Below, piece by piece: positions 41,456-50,073 of a stretch of 64,000 nucleotides of DNA. The notes beneath the pieces are model-generated. The model saw only the letters and a list, made by a program, of their open reading frames with translations, did no database searches and was not told the origin of the DNA. The DNA lies in contig CAJNDS010002223.1 of the NCBI GenBank assembly GCA_905221605.1, forward strand, positions 472,388 through 536,387, written 5' to 3'. Both the position numbers and the translations under genes were made by a program. The DNA is from Symbiodinium natans. Its lineage: Eukaryota; Sar; Dinophyceae; Suessiales; Symbiodiniaceae. Position 1 is the first letter of the stretch. Each line of letters opens with the position of its first letter.

Positions 41456-44400
41456 ATGAGAAAATTTATTAAGCAAAATATAAACGCTCTAGAAACAACA
41501 TTTAAAAATTACCAGAGTAGGTTCAACAAAGCCACGAAAACAAAGATCAGAAACATCATAGATTTATACAGAAACAGAAAAATAGCACAGTTCACAACAG
41601 CAGACAATTTAATAAGAAATTTTATCACTGCCAAGACAGACAAACAAAAGCAAAAAGCAAACGACCAATACGACAAAGTGTATCAAAAGCACGAAGAAAA
41701 GAAACCTTTAGGCGAACGAATGCAGGAAGCCAAAGAAGAAAACAAAAGAACAGGAAAAACGAACCCAAGAAAAAAACAAACGTATTCATTAACAGTTATG
41801 TTTTACAAGTTCAAATTAGGTAAGGATACAATACACACATCCTTTAAAGACAGAAAAGGCAGACCGCTAATACCAGTATATTTTCAGCCCAAGACAGCAA
41901 ATGTTCAAACAACAAAGGCTATTGAAGATCTGGTCAATAAAAGGGTTTTCCAGTATGAAAAAGACGATAGGTTCCTTTTTAAACGATTGATGAAGCTGAT
42001 AATGTCAGACCCTCATATGGCTGAAGACTTGAGATATATTTATGAGTATATCGTATGTGTGGTTATAAAAGATGCAGACAATCTAGAAACAGACCGAGAT
42101 TTTGATCCAGTAGACGAAGACCTAACAAACACAGAGAATGTAAGCATGTATCACAGATATATTCAGACCCCACTAGACCCACATCATGAAACCTTCAAGG
42201 AAGCCATAAAGGTGAACCATTATGAAAAAAAGATGTGTTGGATCAACACCATCTCTGATTATTACAAAGACACTCTGATGGGCGACCACCGCAGAGAAAA
42301 AAACAAACTCACCAAAGAAAGCATCCTGCAATTAATAAACAAGACGGAAGACGATTTCACAACAAACGGCGCCTCAATCCGTGACATGATCCCAGTGTTT
42401 GAGAAATTCAAGATACAAGTGAGGATTATAAACGAATTTGACAGACCCATTTTCCTTTATGACCCACCAAAACGAGACCATCACATACCAGCATTGTATG
42501 CTTTAGTAAAGAATAACCACATATACACCATAAACGACAATCTACAAGCCTTAAAAAAGATCTTACCCACAACACACAAAGAACGTAACATCAGAGTGAG
42601 AGCATCCCCAGATTACAGAATAAACGAGAAAGACGAGCCTATTGAGTGCAAAATGATCCAGTCCTTAGATGATATCAAACGTTACACCGAACACGACGAG
42701 TATACATTAATTTATGACGGTAATGACTTGTCGGAATTGTTTTACCTAAGTAAAGAAGCAGGATACACACCCCAAGTTAAATTTAGCGCTGGTATAGTTT
42801 CCGAATTATTCTTCAGGTTCAAGATCAACAAGAAAATAATCCGCTACAAAGTCAAAACGCAAAACCTAGTAAACAGTTCCATGGATGGCACTATATCAGT
42901 AAGAACTGAGCAGATCTATAATAACATGTCTAAAGCAATGTTCAAATTCAACAAGTCTTTATTTAATCCCTTGCATAAGTCCTACTATAATGAGATTGAT
43001 GTGGATCTTTTCAAGGAATGTAGAACCATAAACCCAGTGGGACAAATAAACAAACATTATTATTTATTTAACCCAAAGACTAATAAGGATGACAAGTATT
43101 TTTATATGCCGGAGAATTGTGTGTCGCTAGACATCAGAAAGGCACACACCCACGCATATATGAAAATTTCAGAAATCCCAGTTTTTACTCAGTTTGATGT
43201 ATGGAAACCCTACGATCAGAAGGTGCATGATCATAGTAAACTGCATGGACTGACACTTTACCTTGTCAAGGCAAAGAAGCAGAACATGTTTTTTAACAAG
43301 ACATATAATCTAATATACGGTATGTTTTTAAAGGAGTTCATCAAGGATTGCGAAATTCTCTATTTTAAGCAACCTTATAAGGTGTTCAAGGTAGATTATA
43401 GAAAGATCATAAGAGAGTTATGGCAAACGGACATATCTGATAGTTACCCTGAAGATGTCAAGATCAAGAAACTTATAGCCAATGTAAATTTTGGATTATT
43501 AGAGAAGATGACGAACACCGCCAGTAAAAGCTACTCTTTTGATGATTTACGAGAGGCATTGTACTATCAGCACAAGGTAGGAGGAAGAATAAACAAAATT
43601 GCATCCTATTCTGACGAAGAGGTAGAAATAAGCACAGACGAGTTTGAAATGCAACAAAAGGAAAACGATAAAAAACACTATTGCCTGACAGTGTCCGACA
43701 GAACCCAGTTGAAAAACGGATATGTATACATAAAAGAGCTGTTGCTCCAACACCACAATCACAAGATGCATCAAGACTACAATAAATTAAGATCTAACCA
43801 TGTTGACATTTGGAGTGTTAAAACAGACGCGTTTGTGATCCGAAAAGACCACCTCAGACTTGCAAAGAAGGTATTAGATTTTAACGAACATATAGGTGGA
43901 TGGAGGCACGAGAAAGGAAAGCATATAGTAGAACCCGCCGACAATTACAAACAAAAGCCAAATACATTAATACCCATACCCGTTTACAAGAACGAAACAC
44001 ACACACCAAAAGACGAATGGAACACAAGGGAGATAGCAGAGTATGTAGTAACACACAGCCCTTTTATGATACGATCCAAGTTCGCAGGTGGAGGTAAATC
44101 TCATATTGCTAAGTATATGAGCAAGTTAGGATACAATACATTATTTGTTGTGCCTAATAATTCGCTTTCACAAGACATTAAAAACGATGCAGTTACAGTA
44201 AATAAGTTTTTTGCCATTCCAGTGGGCGACGGTGAGCGGTTGCCAGAATTTGATCACAGTCCATACAACTGTATAATTTTTGATGAGATTTATATGAACG
44301 GTTTAAGGGTCAAGAATTGCATAAGGCAGTTTGTCCAGAATAACCCCACGAAGATAATTATAGGCGCTGGTGATGTAAAACAACTCCCTCCAGTCAACGA

Positions 44401-45355
44401 AGATATAACAAACACAAGAAACGCCGACGAATATGCAGATGAATGTATAGACCTTATTTTCAAACATAATATCTTGCTGACAATCTGTAAGCGTCTAGGA
44501 CATAAGGACGACCCCATAGCAAACAAAAACAGAGAAATGTTAGATCAAATGTATAACGACATGTGGATACATAAAATCACACTTAAGGAGTTTGTATATA
44601 AATATTTCAACACTACTGACGATGTTACAGATGCTTTACACAACATAGCTTATACAAACATGAGGTGTCTAAATGTGTCAAGTTATATAAGGAAGCATTT
44701 AGGCAAAAAGGACAAATATGAAATTGGTGAGATATTGGTATGTAGGTTATACAAGAAATTCGGAAACAATAAGTTTAATGTAAACTACAGATACAGAATA
44801 AAGGAATTAAAACCTACAGTGATCTTAGAAAACATTAAATCCAAAGAATGCTATATGACTGACTTGACCACCTTAGACAAACATTTTAGATACAACTATT
44901 GCACCACATGCCACTCTGCACAGGGTTCTTCAATAGACGGTAAGATCATAATACACGAGTGGGACAAGGAGAACATAGTGACGCGCGCATGGTTATGGTG
45001 TGCCTTGACCAGAAGCACGGACTTTAACAAAGTAAGATTTTTCAAAGGCGAGTGTTACAAAAATGAGCTGAATGAGGAAACACTAACAAAATACATAGAA
45101 ACTAAGATCAGAAATTATCAGATACAAGATGTGAATGCAAATAGAGTTATAGATGTTGACAAGTATGTTAACCACGAGTGGTTTATGAAACGGCTGATGA
45201 ACACATGCTGTAATTGTGGTTGTCGGTTTGAATTTGAAATTAAGAACGGAAACCTAACAAGTAACATGACTGCTCAAAGGTTAGACAATATGTCTGCTCA
45301 TCATATAGATAACTGTGAAGCATGGTGTGTCGGGTGTAACTGTAGTTCACGATAA
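41456..45355 (+). CDS. Family-B DNA polymerase fused to SF1 helicase, 1299 aa
   Basis: Replication protein of the element. The middle third has the three polymerase motifs: A at D559 (SLDIRKAHTHAYM), B at K671-G680 (KKLIANVNFG) and C at T790-D791 (WSVKTDAFVI, a variant of the usual DTD). The last third is a superfamily-1 helicase: Walker A at residues 878-882 (GGGKS), Walker B at D943-E944 (IIFDEIY), GAGDVKQLPP around 972, and SAQGSSIDG around 1154-1161. A Cys/His cluster (about 1246-1297) resembles an HNH-type or treble-clef zinc fold. Near residues 261-350, CWINTI and a later LVKNNHIYTIN resemble the Cys and His boxes of an OTU-like cysteine protease; this is tentative. The exonuclease motifs were not identified. 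A polymerase and SF1 helicase in one chain is unusual. Confidence 0.9.
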   Translation: MRKFIKQNINALETTFKNYQSRFNKATKTKIRNIIDLYRNRKIAQFTTADNLIRNFITAKTDKQKQKANDQYDKVYQKHEEKKPLGERMQEAKEENKRTGKTNPRKKQTYSLTVMFYKFKLGKDTIHTSFKDRKGRPLIPVYFQPKTANVQTTKAIEDLVNKRVFQYEKDDRFLFKRLMKLIMSDPHMAEDLRYIYEYIVCVVIKDADNLETDRDFDPVDEDLTNTENVSMYHRYIQTPLDPHHETFKEAIKVNHYEKKMCWINTISDYYKDTLMGDHRREKNKLTKESILQLINKTEDDFTTNGASIRDMIPVFEKFKIQVRIINEFDRPIFLYDPPKRDHHIPALYALVKNNHIYTINDNLQALKKILPTTHKERNIRVRASPDYRINEKDEPIECKMIQSLDDIKRYTEHDEYTLIYDGNDLSELFYLSKEAGYTPQVKFSAGIVSELFFRFKINKKIIRYKVKTQNLVNSSMDGTISVRTEQIYNNMSKAMFKFNKSLFNPLHKSYYNEIDVDLFKECRTINPVGQINKHYYLFNPKTNKDDKYFYMPENCVSLDIRKAHTHAYMKISEIPVFTQFDVWKPYDQKVHDHSKLHGLTLYLVKAKKQNMFFNKTYNLIYGMFLKEFIKDCEILYFKQPYKVFKVDYRKIIRELWQTDISDSYPEDVKIKKLIANVNFGLLEKMTNTASKSYSFDDLREALYYQHKVGGRINKIASYSDEEVEISTDEFEMQQKENDKKHYCLTVSDRTQLKNGYVYIKELLLQHHNHKMHQDYNKLRSNHVDIWSVKTDAFVIRKDHLRLAKKVLDFNEHIGGWRHEKGKHIVEPADNYKQKPNTLIPIPVYKNETHTPKDEWNTREIAEYVVTHSPFMIRSKFAGGGKSHIAKYMSKLGYNTLFVVPNNSLSQDIKNDAVTVNKFFAIPVGDGERLPEFDHSPYNCIIFDEIYMNGLRVKNCIRQFVQNNPTKIIIGAGDVKQLPPVNEDITNTRNADEYADECIDLIFKHNILLTICKRLGHKDDPIANKNREMLDQMYNDMWIHKITLKEFVYKYFNTTDDVTDALHNIAYTNMRCLNVSSYIRKHLGKKDKYEIGEILVCRLYKKFGNNKFNVNYRYRIKELKPTVILENIKSKECYMTDLTTLDKHFRYNYCTTCHSAQGSSIDGKIIIHEWDKENIVTRAWLWCALTRSTDFNKVRFFKGECYKNELNEETLTKYIETKIRNYQIQDVNANRVIDVDKYVNHEWFMKRLMNTCCNCGCRFEFEIKNGNLTSNMTAQRLDNMSAHHIDNCEAWCVGCNCSSR

Positions 45356-45398
45356 TTTGGCTTAAAGACTGTTTTTGTATGTTATTCAGTGTTCACCA

Positions 45399-46058
45399 AT
45401 GTCCAAAGAAAGAAATTATCAGAATGGAAAAGTTTATAGAGTTGTAGACAACTCCTTTCAGATGTGCTATATAGGCTCAACGATTGAAAAACTATCAAGC
45501 AGAATGAGTTCACATAAAGCCAAATACAAAAAGTTCAAGAACCTGAACGAAGGTTCTTACACAACAGTATACAAGATATTTGATGACTACGGTGCTGAAA
45601 ACTGCAAAATAGAACTCATTGAACTCTTTCCGTGCAGTTGCAAAGAAGAACTCACGGCTCGGGAAGGACATCACCAGCGAAATGAAGAGTGTGTCAACAA
45701 ATATATAGCAGGAAGAACCAAGAAAGAATGGGCAAATGACAATAGTGAAGAAATCGCACGAAGACAAAAAGCATGGGCAGACGAACATAAGGACGAGCGT
45801 AAAACATATAAGGCGACATATTACAGCACCAACAAGGAGAAATTGCTAGAACAAGCAAAGCATTATAGAGAGAACAACAAGGATCAAAAACACAAAAGAG
45901 ATAAGGAATACAGAGAGAACAACAAAGACATAATACGAGACAAGGAAAAACAGCCTTTCCATTGTTTATGTGGGTGTGTAGTCCAACTAACAGAAAAAGC
46001 AAGACACCAAAAGACTGCAAAACACCACCGCCTGCTAAATCAAAACAGTGCTAAATAA
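45399..46058 (+). CDS. GIY-YIG endonuclease, 219 aa
   Basis: The start of the domain reads KVYRVVDNSF then CYIGSTIEKLSSRMSSH, the GIY and YIG halves with the conserved Arg. A later EELTAREGHHQ supplies the usual catalytic Glu region. The middle is a long charged coiled coil with repeats of YRENNKD. The C-terminus has CLCGCVV and H..HH residues, possibly zinc-binding. Such nucleases are frequent in large DNA viruses, virophages and Polinton-like viruses and may act in recombination or as homing enzymes. The first ATG in frame is at 45399. It lies 43 nt after the polymerase gene and could be co-expressed with it. Confidence 0.88.
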   Translation: MSKERNYQNGKVYRVVDNSFQMCYIGSTIEKLSSRMSSHKAKYKKFKNLNEGSYTTVYKIFDDYGAENCKIELIELFPCSCKEELTAREGHHQRNEECVNKYIAGRTKKEWANDNSEEIARRQKAWADEHKDERKTYKATYYSTNKEKLLEQAKHYRENNKDQKHKRDKEYRENNKDIIRDKEKQPFHCLCGCVVQLTEKARHQKTAKHHRLLNQNSAK

Positions 46059-46084
46059 AAACCATTCACTTGATTTTTATTTAG
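46051..46084. terminator. Bidirectional AT-rich hairpin between convergent genes
   Basis: Perfect 11-bp arms CTAAATAAAAA and TTTTTATTTAG around a 12-nt loop. It overlaps the stop of the GIY-YIG gene and faces the end of the 431-aa gene, so it could serve both. Confidence 0.7.
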
Positions 46085-46101
46085 GATTGCTTGACACGAG
46101 T

Positions 46102-47397
46102 TTATCTATTATAAACGGTTTCTCTATACAATTTTTGTAGTTCTTTTAATGCTTCTTTCTTAGCAGTAGGAACACCTCTATTAGACACCCATTTATTATA
46201 GAGACTTCTATACTGTCTATAAGTTGTAGTGTTAATGGCGTTTTTATTATTAGCATCTTCAAAAGTTTCGCGTAGTTTCTGAATTCCTATTTTACTTGGC
46301 ATAATCAAGGGTCTCATATTCAAGTCTTCTCGTGAAACATCTTCATCTTCTCGGGAACTTTCCTTTAGGTTGGTCTTTTTAGTTAGTCTGGTTCGCGGTC
46401 TTCTTGGCGGTTGTTCATCTGCTTGTCTTGCAGAACCTTCAGGCTGTCTTGCAGAACCTCGTGGGAATTGAAAGTTTCCTGACGATGATGATGATGACGC
46501 CTCGCCAGAGGCTCGCGAACTTCGTGACCCACCTTGTTGAACGTTTGGTGTTGGTGCTGGTAATGCTGGTTGCTGAACTGCAGGAGGCAGTGGTTGTTGA
46601 GTTGCACCCACATTAGGTTGATGAGGTTGTAACACAATAGAGGGCGGTAGTTGTGCAATATTGGGGTTTGCCCTCCATGGATTATTAGGCGGTGTTCGGG
46701 GTGCTTCTAAGTCAAGTAAGGGGCGAGGTTGTGGTAAAATCCTTCTCATAACTGCATCACCTATACCACTTAGAACTGGTTCTGCCAGTCCTCCAATTAC
46801 GGATGTAGTTAGATCATGCCCTGACACTAAACCACCTGCAATATTTCTGCCTACTCTCATTGAGCCTCTTCCTAATGTTCTTAATATTCCGTCTCCTTGC
46901 TGTTGTTCTCGTTCTACCTGTTGCTGGTGTGCCTGAACGATGTCCTGTTGGTTTGCTTGTCGTGTTTCTTCTGCCCTCTGTATAACTCCCTCTAGTTGCG
47001 CTCGGGTGAAACTCGTATCCTCATCTGTGTCAAAAAACTCGTCGTTGCCATATTCTTCTATGGGAGTGCCGATATTATTCATTTCTGGTTGTGCCGGTGT
47101 GTCTGTTGCTCCTGCTCCTGCGTCCCACAACGCCCTATGAGTAAGATCGTTGTCCGTGGCATACTCTCTTAACATGTGATCTCTTACCACCCGTTCATTA
47201 ATTCTTTTCTGTTCTGCTTTCAATCTGTCTAAATGATCCTTACCGTCAAAATACGATCCTTTATTACTAGCCTTGTAAAATACTGCATCTCTGTTAGGGA
47301 AGGGTTTCAACGCTTCTTCATTATCATTGACAAGTTCCAAAATGTCTTCATATCGTGACCTTCTGTGAAATTGTATTTGTGTTTTATTAACTGTCAT
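46102..47397 (-). CDS. Probable structural protein, 431 aa, unknown family
   Basis: I do not recognise it. Residues 1-120 are charged and helical. Residues about 180-225 are Gly/Ala-rich and mildly hydrophobic (GRNIAGGLVSGHDLTTSVIG). Residues about 235-340 are low-complexity Pro/Gln/Ser with short repeats (GSARQPEGSARQADE). The last 70 are basic and helical. It is the last gene of a four-gene minus-strand group beginning with the putative minor capsid gene, which suggests a virion or assembly role by position. No protease motif was seen. Confidence 0.8.
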   Translation of the reverse strand: MTVNKTQIQFHRRSRYEDILELVNDNEEALKPFPNRDAVFYKASNKGSYFDGKDHLDRLKAEQKRINERVVRDHMLREYATDNDLTHRALWDAGAGATDTPAQPEMNNIGTPIEEYGNDEFFDTDEDTSFTRAQLEGVIQRAEETRQANQQDIVQAHQQQVEREQQQGDGILRTLGRGSMRVGRNIAGGLVSGHDLTTSVIGGLAEPVLSGIGDAVMRRILPQPRPLLDLEAPRTPPNNPWRANPNIAQLPPSIVLQPHQPNVGATQQPLPPAVQQPALPAPTPNVQQGGSRSSRASGEASSSSSSGNFQFPRGSARQPEGSARQADEQPPRRPRTRLTKKTNLKESSREDEDVSREDLNMRPLIMPSKIGIQKLRETFEDANNKNAINTTTYRQYRSLYNKWVSNRGVPTAKKEALKELQKLYRETVYNR

Positions 47398-47430
47398 TCT
47401 ATTTTATATTCTTATATAGAAATTTACGAT

Positions 47431-47772
47431 TTAGAATATTCTTTCACTTAATGTTTCCAAGGTTTGTATTCTGTTTCTCAAATGCTCTATAGATGTCTCT
47501 GGTATCCTAGGGTTATGCATCTCTGATTTTAATCTGTCAATCTCCATTGTGTAATTGTCTTTCATTTGCCCCTCTAATAGTCTTCTTTTCATTGCTAGAT
47601 TTGCTACCCGTGCCTCTCTGGCATCCATTTCCTTTTTTAAATTCAACAAGTAATCAATATTAGGCTTGTGAAAGTTTAACTCAGATGCTTCATTCACCAC
47701 AGGATTGTCTAATGATTTTCTCTTCTTTTGTTTATTTAGTTGTCTGAACTTGTATTTGTTATATAAAACCAT
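47431..47772 (-). CDS. Coiled-coil protein, 113 aa
   Basis: A basic N-terminus (YNKYKFRQLNKQKKRKSL) precedes an almost continuous charged helix to the C-terminus (MKRRLLEGQMKDNYTMEIDR and onwards). It lies 33 bp upstream of the 431-aa gene and 13 bp downstream of the zinc-finger gene, within the same minus-strand group. Function unknown; a scaffold or packaging accessory role is possible by position. Confidence 0.75.
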   Translation of the reverse strand: MVLYNKYKFRQLNKQKKRKSLDNPVVNEASELNFHKPNIDYLLNLKKEMDAREARVANLAMKRRLLEGQMKDNYTMEIDRLKSEMHNPRIPETSIEHLRNRIQTLETLSERIF

Positions 47773-47785
47773 TGCTATATATTAT

Positions 47786-48325
47786 TTACCTAGATTTTTT
47801 AGGACGGGATTTAAACATTGCTTGACACATATTATTCGCCTTCTCCTGTCTTCTTCTCATTATTTCTTGGTTCATGGTTCTCATATGTAGCTGATATAGT
47901 TGAGCCTGTGTCAAATTGTCGTAAGGTTGCATGTTTGGAGGTGGCGGAGGGGGCATGGCTTTAGAAACTGGAGGCGGGGCTTTGTGTATTATAGGCTCTT
48001 CGTGGCTTTCTACACTTACTGGTTTTACTTGCACCTTTGGTTTCACATTGTTTTTTCTAACTGGCTTTTCAATTATATTGCTTGGCTTACCTTCACATGT
48101 GTCTTTATGGGTATACCTAGCCGTCTTCATTGTAATAGTTTTGTGGCAGTCCTGACACTCTGTCTTTTGCTTTGCAACCTCTCTGATTTTTACTCTTGAA
48201 GGTTTGGGAGTTTCATTTTTGTGATCCTCTGTCGTTTCAGGTTTCATTTCTTCTACGGTTTCTGGAGGTTCTTCTGGTTTAGGTGTTTCATCAATGGTTG
48301 CCATTTCAGTGTTTTCGTCAGTCAT
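47786..48325 (-). CDS. Zinc-finger and proline-rich protein, 179 aa
   Basis: The N-terminal 45 residues are Glu/Pro/Thr-rich and probably disordered. A single zinc finger follows: C57-x2-C60-x12-H73-x3-C77 (CQDCHKTITMKTARYTHKDTC; 21 residues, so the core to cite is CQDC then RYTHKDTC). It is followed by Lys/Val/Pro-rich linkers, a PPPPPPNMQPYDNL segment and a helical Gln/Arg-rich tail. Similar short fingers with an RYTHxxxC end occur in algal virus and Polinton-like virus proteins, as far as I recall. It is probably late, from its place next to the minor capsid gene. Confidence 0.8.
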   Translation of the reverse strand: MTDENTEMATIDETPKPEEPPETVEEMKPETTEDHKNETPKPSRVKIREVAKQKTECQDCHKTITMKTARYTHKDTCEGKPSNIIEKPVRKNNVKPKVQVKPVSVESHEEPIIHKAPPPVSKAMPPPPPPNMQPYDNLTQAQLYQLHMRTMNQEIMRRRQEKANNMCQAMFKSRPKKSR

Positions 48326-48356
48326 ATATAATGTTCTATATATTTTCTATTTCATT

Positions 48357-49226
48357 TCATGTCATATCTCTATTATGAAAGAGGAGACTAAAAGTAACAT
48401 TTATACCGTTTAGATCTATAACATTACCCGCCCCATCCATTATTCTAAATGTTAACCTTTTAATGTTTCTTTTAGAGACATTTATATGATCATAATCTGT
48501 TATTCCATAACTGTCGCTAATAATACCTGCAAATGGTGCATTAACTGGGACTTTTTTGATTATTGCGTTTGAAAAAGCAGAAGGGCTGTGAAAATTATTA
48601 TTAGACAGTTCAGGACAAGAAATATAAACATCAGGATAGTTTACCAGATTTATAAACCCTGTTGTCCAAGGGGAGGATGAAGTGAATGCGTCGCCAACTG
48701 GTGTGGTGAAACCCAAAACATTATTAATAGAGTTCAAGTTATTAAGATCCACGGAATTAGAGAATGAACCAACAAAAGTAGGCACATCTGTATCAGTCAA
48801 GGGTATAAACACGACCTCGCTGTAGTTAGAAGATATTGTAATCTTATTCGTTAAAGTATCATATACAGCAGAATAAGAGTTCGTCCTTCCGCCACTATCA
48901 AAGAAGGAATTTAATTGTGTTTCCATGGCTGAGGCTAGATCAGGAGCAGTGTAGTTTCCTACAGGTATCTCAATTCTTCTATATGTTATTCCTTGAGGTG
49001 TGGCAGGTGGCAATATTTGATGTCTAAAATAGAGGTTCTGATTATTTGTGTTGATTGAATACCATGCATTCGGAATAGCTACCTCGTGCACTTGCATAAT
49101 GGTATTATCAGGTATTTCAAAGGTGTCCTGCAACTCTATTTTAAAATCAGAAGTTGATTTACTGTCAGAAACTCTGTATTGAGAATTAACGTAAACTTTT
49201 TTGTATGTTAAAGGTCTGAAACTCAT
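48357..49226 (-). CDS. Putative minor capsid (penton) protein, 289 aa
   Basis: The N-terminus reads YKKVYVNSQYRVSDSKSTSD then IPDNTIMQVHEVAIPNAWYS, a pattern I associate with penton-like minor capsid proteins of Polinton-like viruses. The whole protein is beta-rich with little charge clustering, which fits a jelly-roll fold. It is divergently transcribed from the lipase across 40 bp and heads a minus-strand group of four genes. The assignment rests on this pattern, length and position, not on a catalytic motif. Confidence 0.7.
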   Translation of the reverse strand: MSFRPLTYKKVYVNSQYRVSDSKSTSDFKIELQDTFEIPDNTIMQVHEVAIPNAWYSINTNNQNLYFRHQILPPATPQGITYRRIEIPVGNYTAPDLASAMETQLNSFFDSGGRTNSYSAVYDTLTNKITISSNYSEVVFIPLTDTDVPTFVGSFSNSVDLNNLNSINNVLGFTTPVGDAFTSSSPWTTGFINLVNYPDVYISCPELSNNNFHSPSAFSNAIIKKVPVNAPFAGIISDSYGITDYDHINVSKRNIKRLTFRIMDGAGNVIDLNGINVTFSLLFHNRDMT

Positions 49227-49266
49227 ATTAATAACAGATAAAATATTTATATGATTTATTAATATA
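49227..49266. promoter_or_regulatory. Divergent late-type promoter region
   Basis: A 40-bp AT-only-like gap between two divergent genes. ATTAATATAATG is seen at the lipase start and TATTAATATG at the minor capsid start. The same ATAAT(A)ATG type of start context occurs at 49835, 50074, 51588 and 55580. Confidence 0.5.
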
Positions 49267-49818
49267 ATGACAAGAGTTCAGTCTCAATTAGACAACATGC
49301 TGAAGTCTAACGGGAGAATATCCAATACACAAGGCATTAAGATGGCATACGATCGTGATAATAAGGTTTATGTGAGAGGTAATAAAATGTATGTTGGTGG
49401 CACAGTTTCTGCAAATGATTGGAAACAAAATTTTACAATGCTTAAAACGGGGCAAATTAGAAACATGGATCGGTATAAGGAAGCAAGAAGGGTATTGTTA
49501 GAAAATCCACAGGTGGATACATTACTAGGGCACTCTATGGGTGGCAGTGTTGTTTTAGAACTAAATAATGAATTTAAAGACAAGAATTTTAAAACTCGCA
49601 CCTACGACGCTCCTGTAGTTTCATTAATCAGTCCAATCTTTGGGTTTGACAGACCCACTGAACAACACAAGAGATTTAGAAAAGCGGGAGATTTAGTAAG
49701 TTCACTAGACAACGCGGCTATTAGTTACAACACAGATAGTTTAAATCCGATAAGAAATCATGATGTAGATGGTTTAATGAATATTGATGAAAGTATACCT
49801 GAGATTGGTTGGATTTAA
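49267..49818 (+). CDS. Lipase-like alpha/beta hydrolase, 183 aa
   Basis: A nucleophile elbow GHSMGG places the catalytic Ser at S90 after a typical strand (VDTLL). Candidate acid and base follow: an Asp in TRTYDAPVVS and a His in PIRNHDVDGL. The protein is short, similar to class-3-lipase-type cores. No signal peptide or membrane segment is seen. It sits directly upstream of the small basic protein and the major capsid gene, so a virion-associated lipase acting at entry or release is plausible but not shown. Confidence 0.82.
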   Translation: MTRVQSQLDNMLKSNGRISNTQGIKMAYDRDNKVYVRGNKMYVGGTVSANDWKQNFTMLKTGQIRNMDRYKEARRVLLENPQVDTLLGHSMGGSVVLELNNEFKDKNFKTRTYDAPVVSLISPIFGFDRPTEQHKRFRKAGDLVSSLDNAAISYNTDSLNPIRNHDVDGLMNIDESIPEIGWI

Positions 49819-49834
49819 TCTCTATTATTATAAT

Positions 49835-50065
49835 ATGATGTTCAATAAACCTAAACATATAAAAGAACCAAATAGGGTCGGTAAACCATCAGAAAGCCTA
49901 CGATTTAAGAACAATTTAAACAAGAAACTAAACAATTCGGCTTACGAGAGTATCCGGCATATAATAGAAGAAGGGGACAATGTAGTGTCACAACCACAAC
50001 TAGAGAAACAGAATAATGAACATTTTAAAAGCCATAAAAGATATAATAATAAAAAATCTAAATAA
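49835..50065 (+). CDS. Small basic protein, 76 aa
   Basis: The ATG pair at 49835 follows TATTATAAT, the start context seen at neighbouring genes, so I prefer it to the upstream in-frame ATG at 49784 inside the lipase. The protein is Lys/Asn/Arg-rich with no hydrophobic stretch. It lies 16 bp after the lipase and 8 bp before the major capsid gene. A small virion DNA-binding or cement protein would fit the position, but this is only a guess. Confidence 0.7.
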   Translation: MMFNKPKHIKEPNRVGKPSESLRFKNNLNKKLNNSAYESIRHIIEEGDNVVSQPQLEKQNNEHFKSHKRYNNKKSK

Positions 50066-50073
50066 ATAATATA

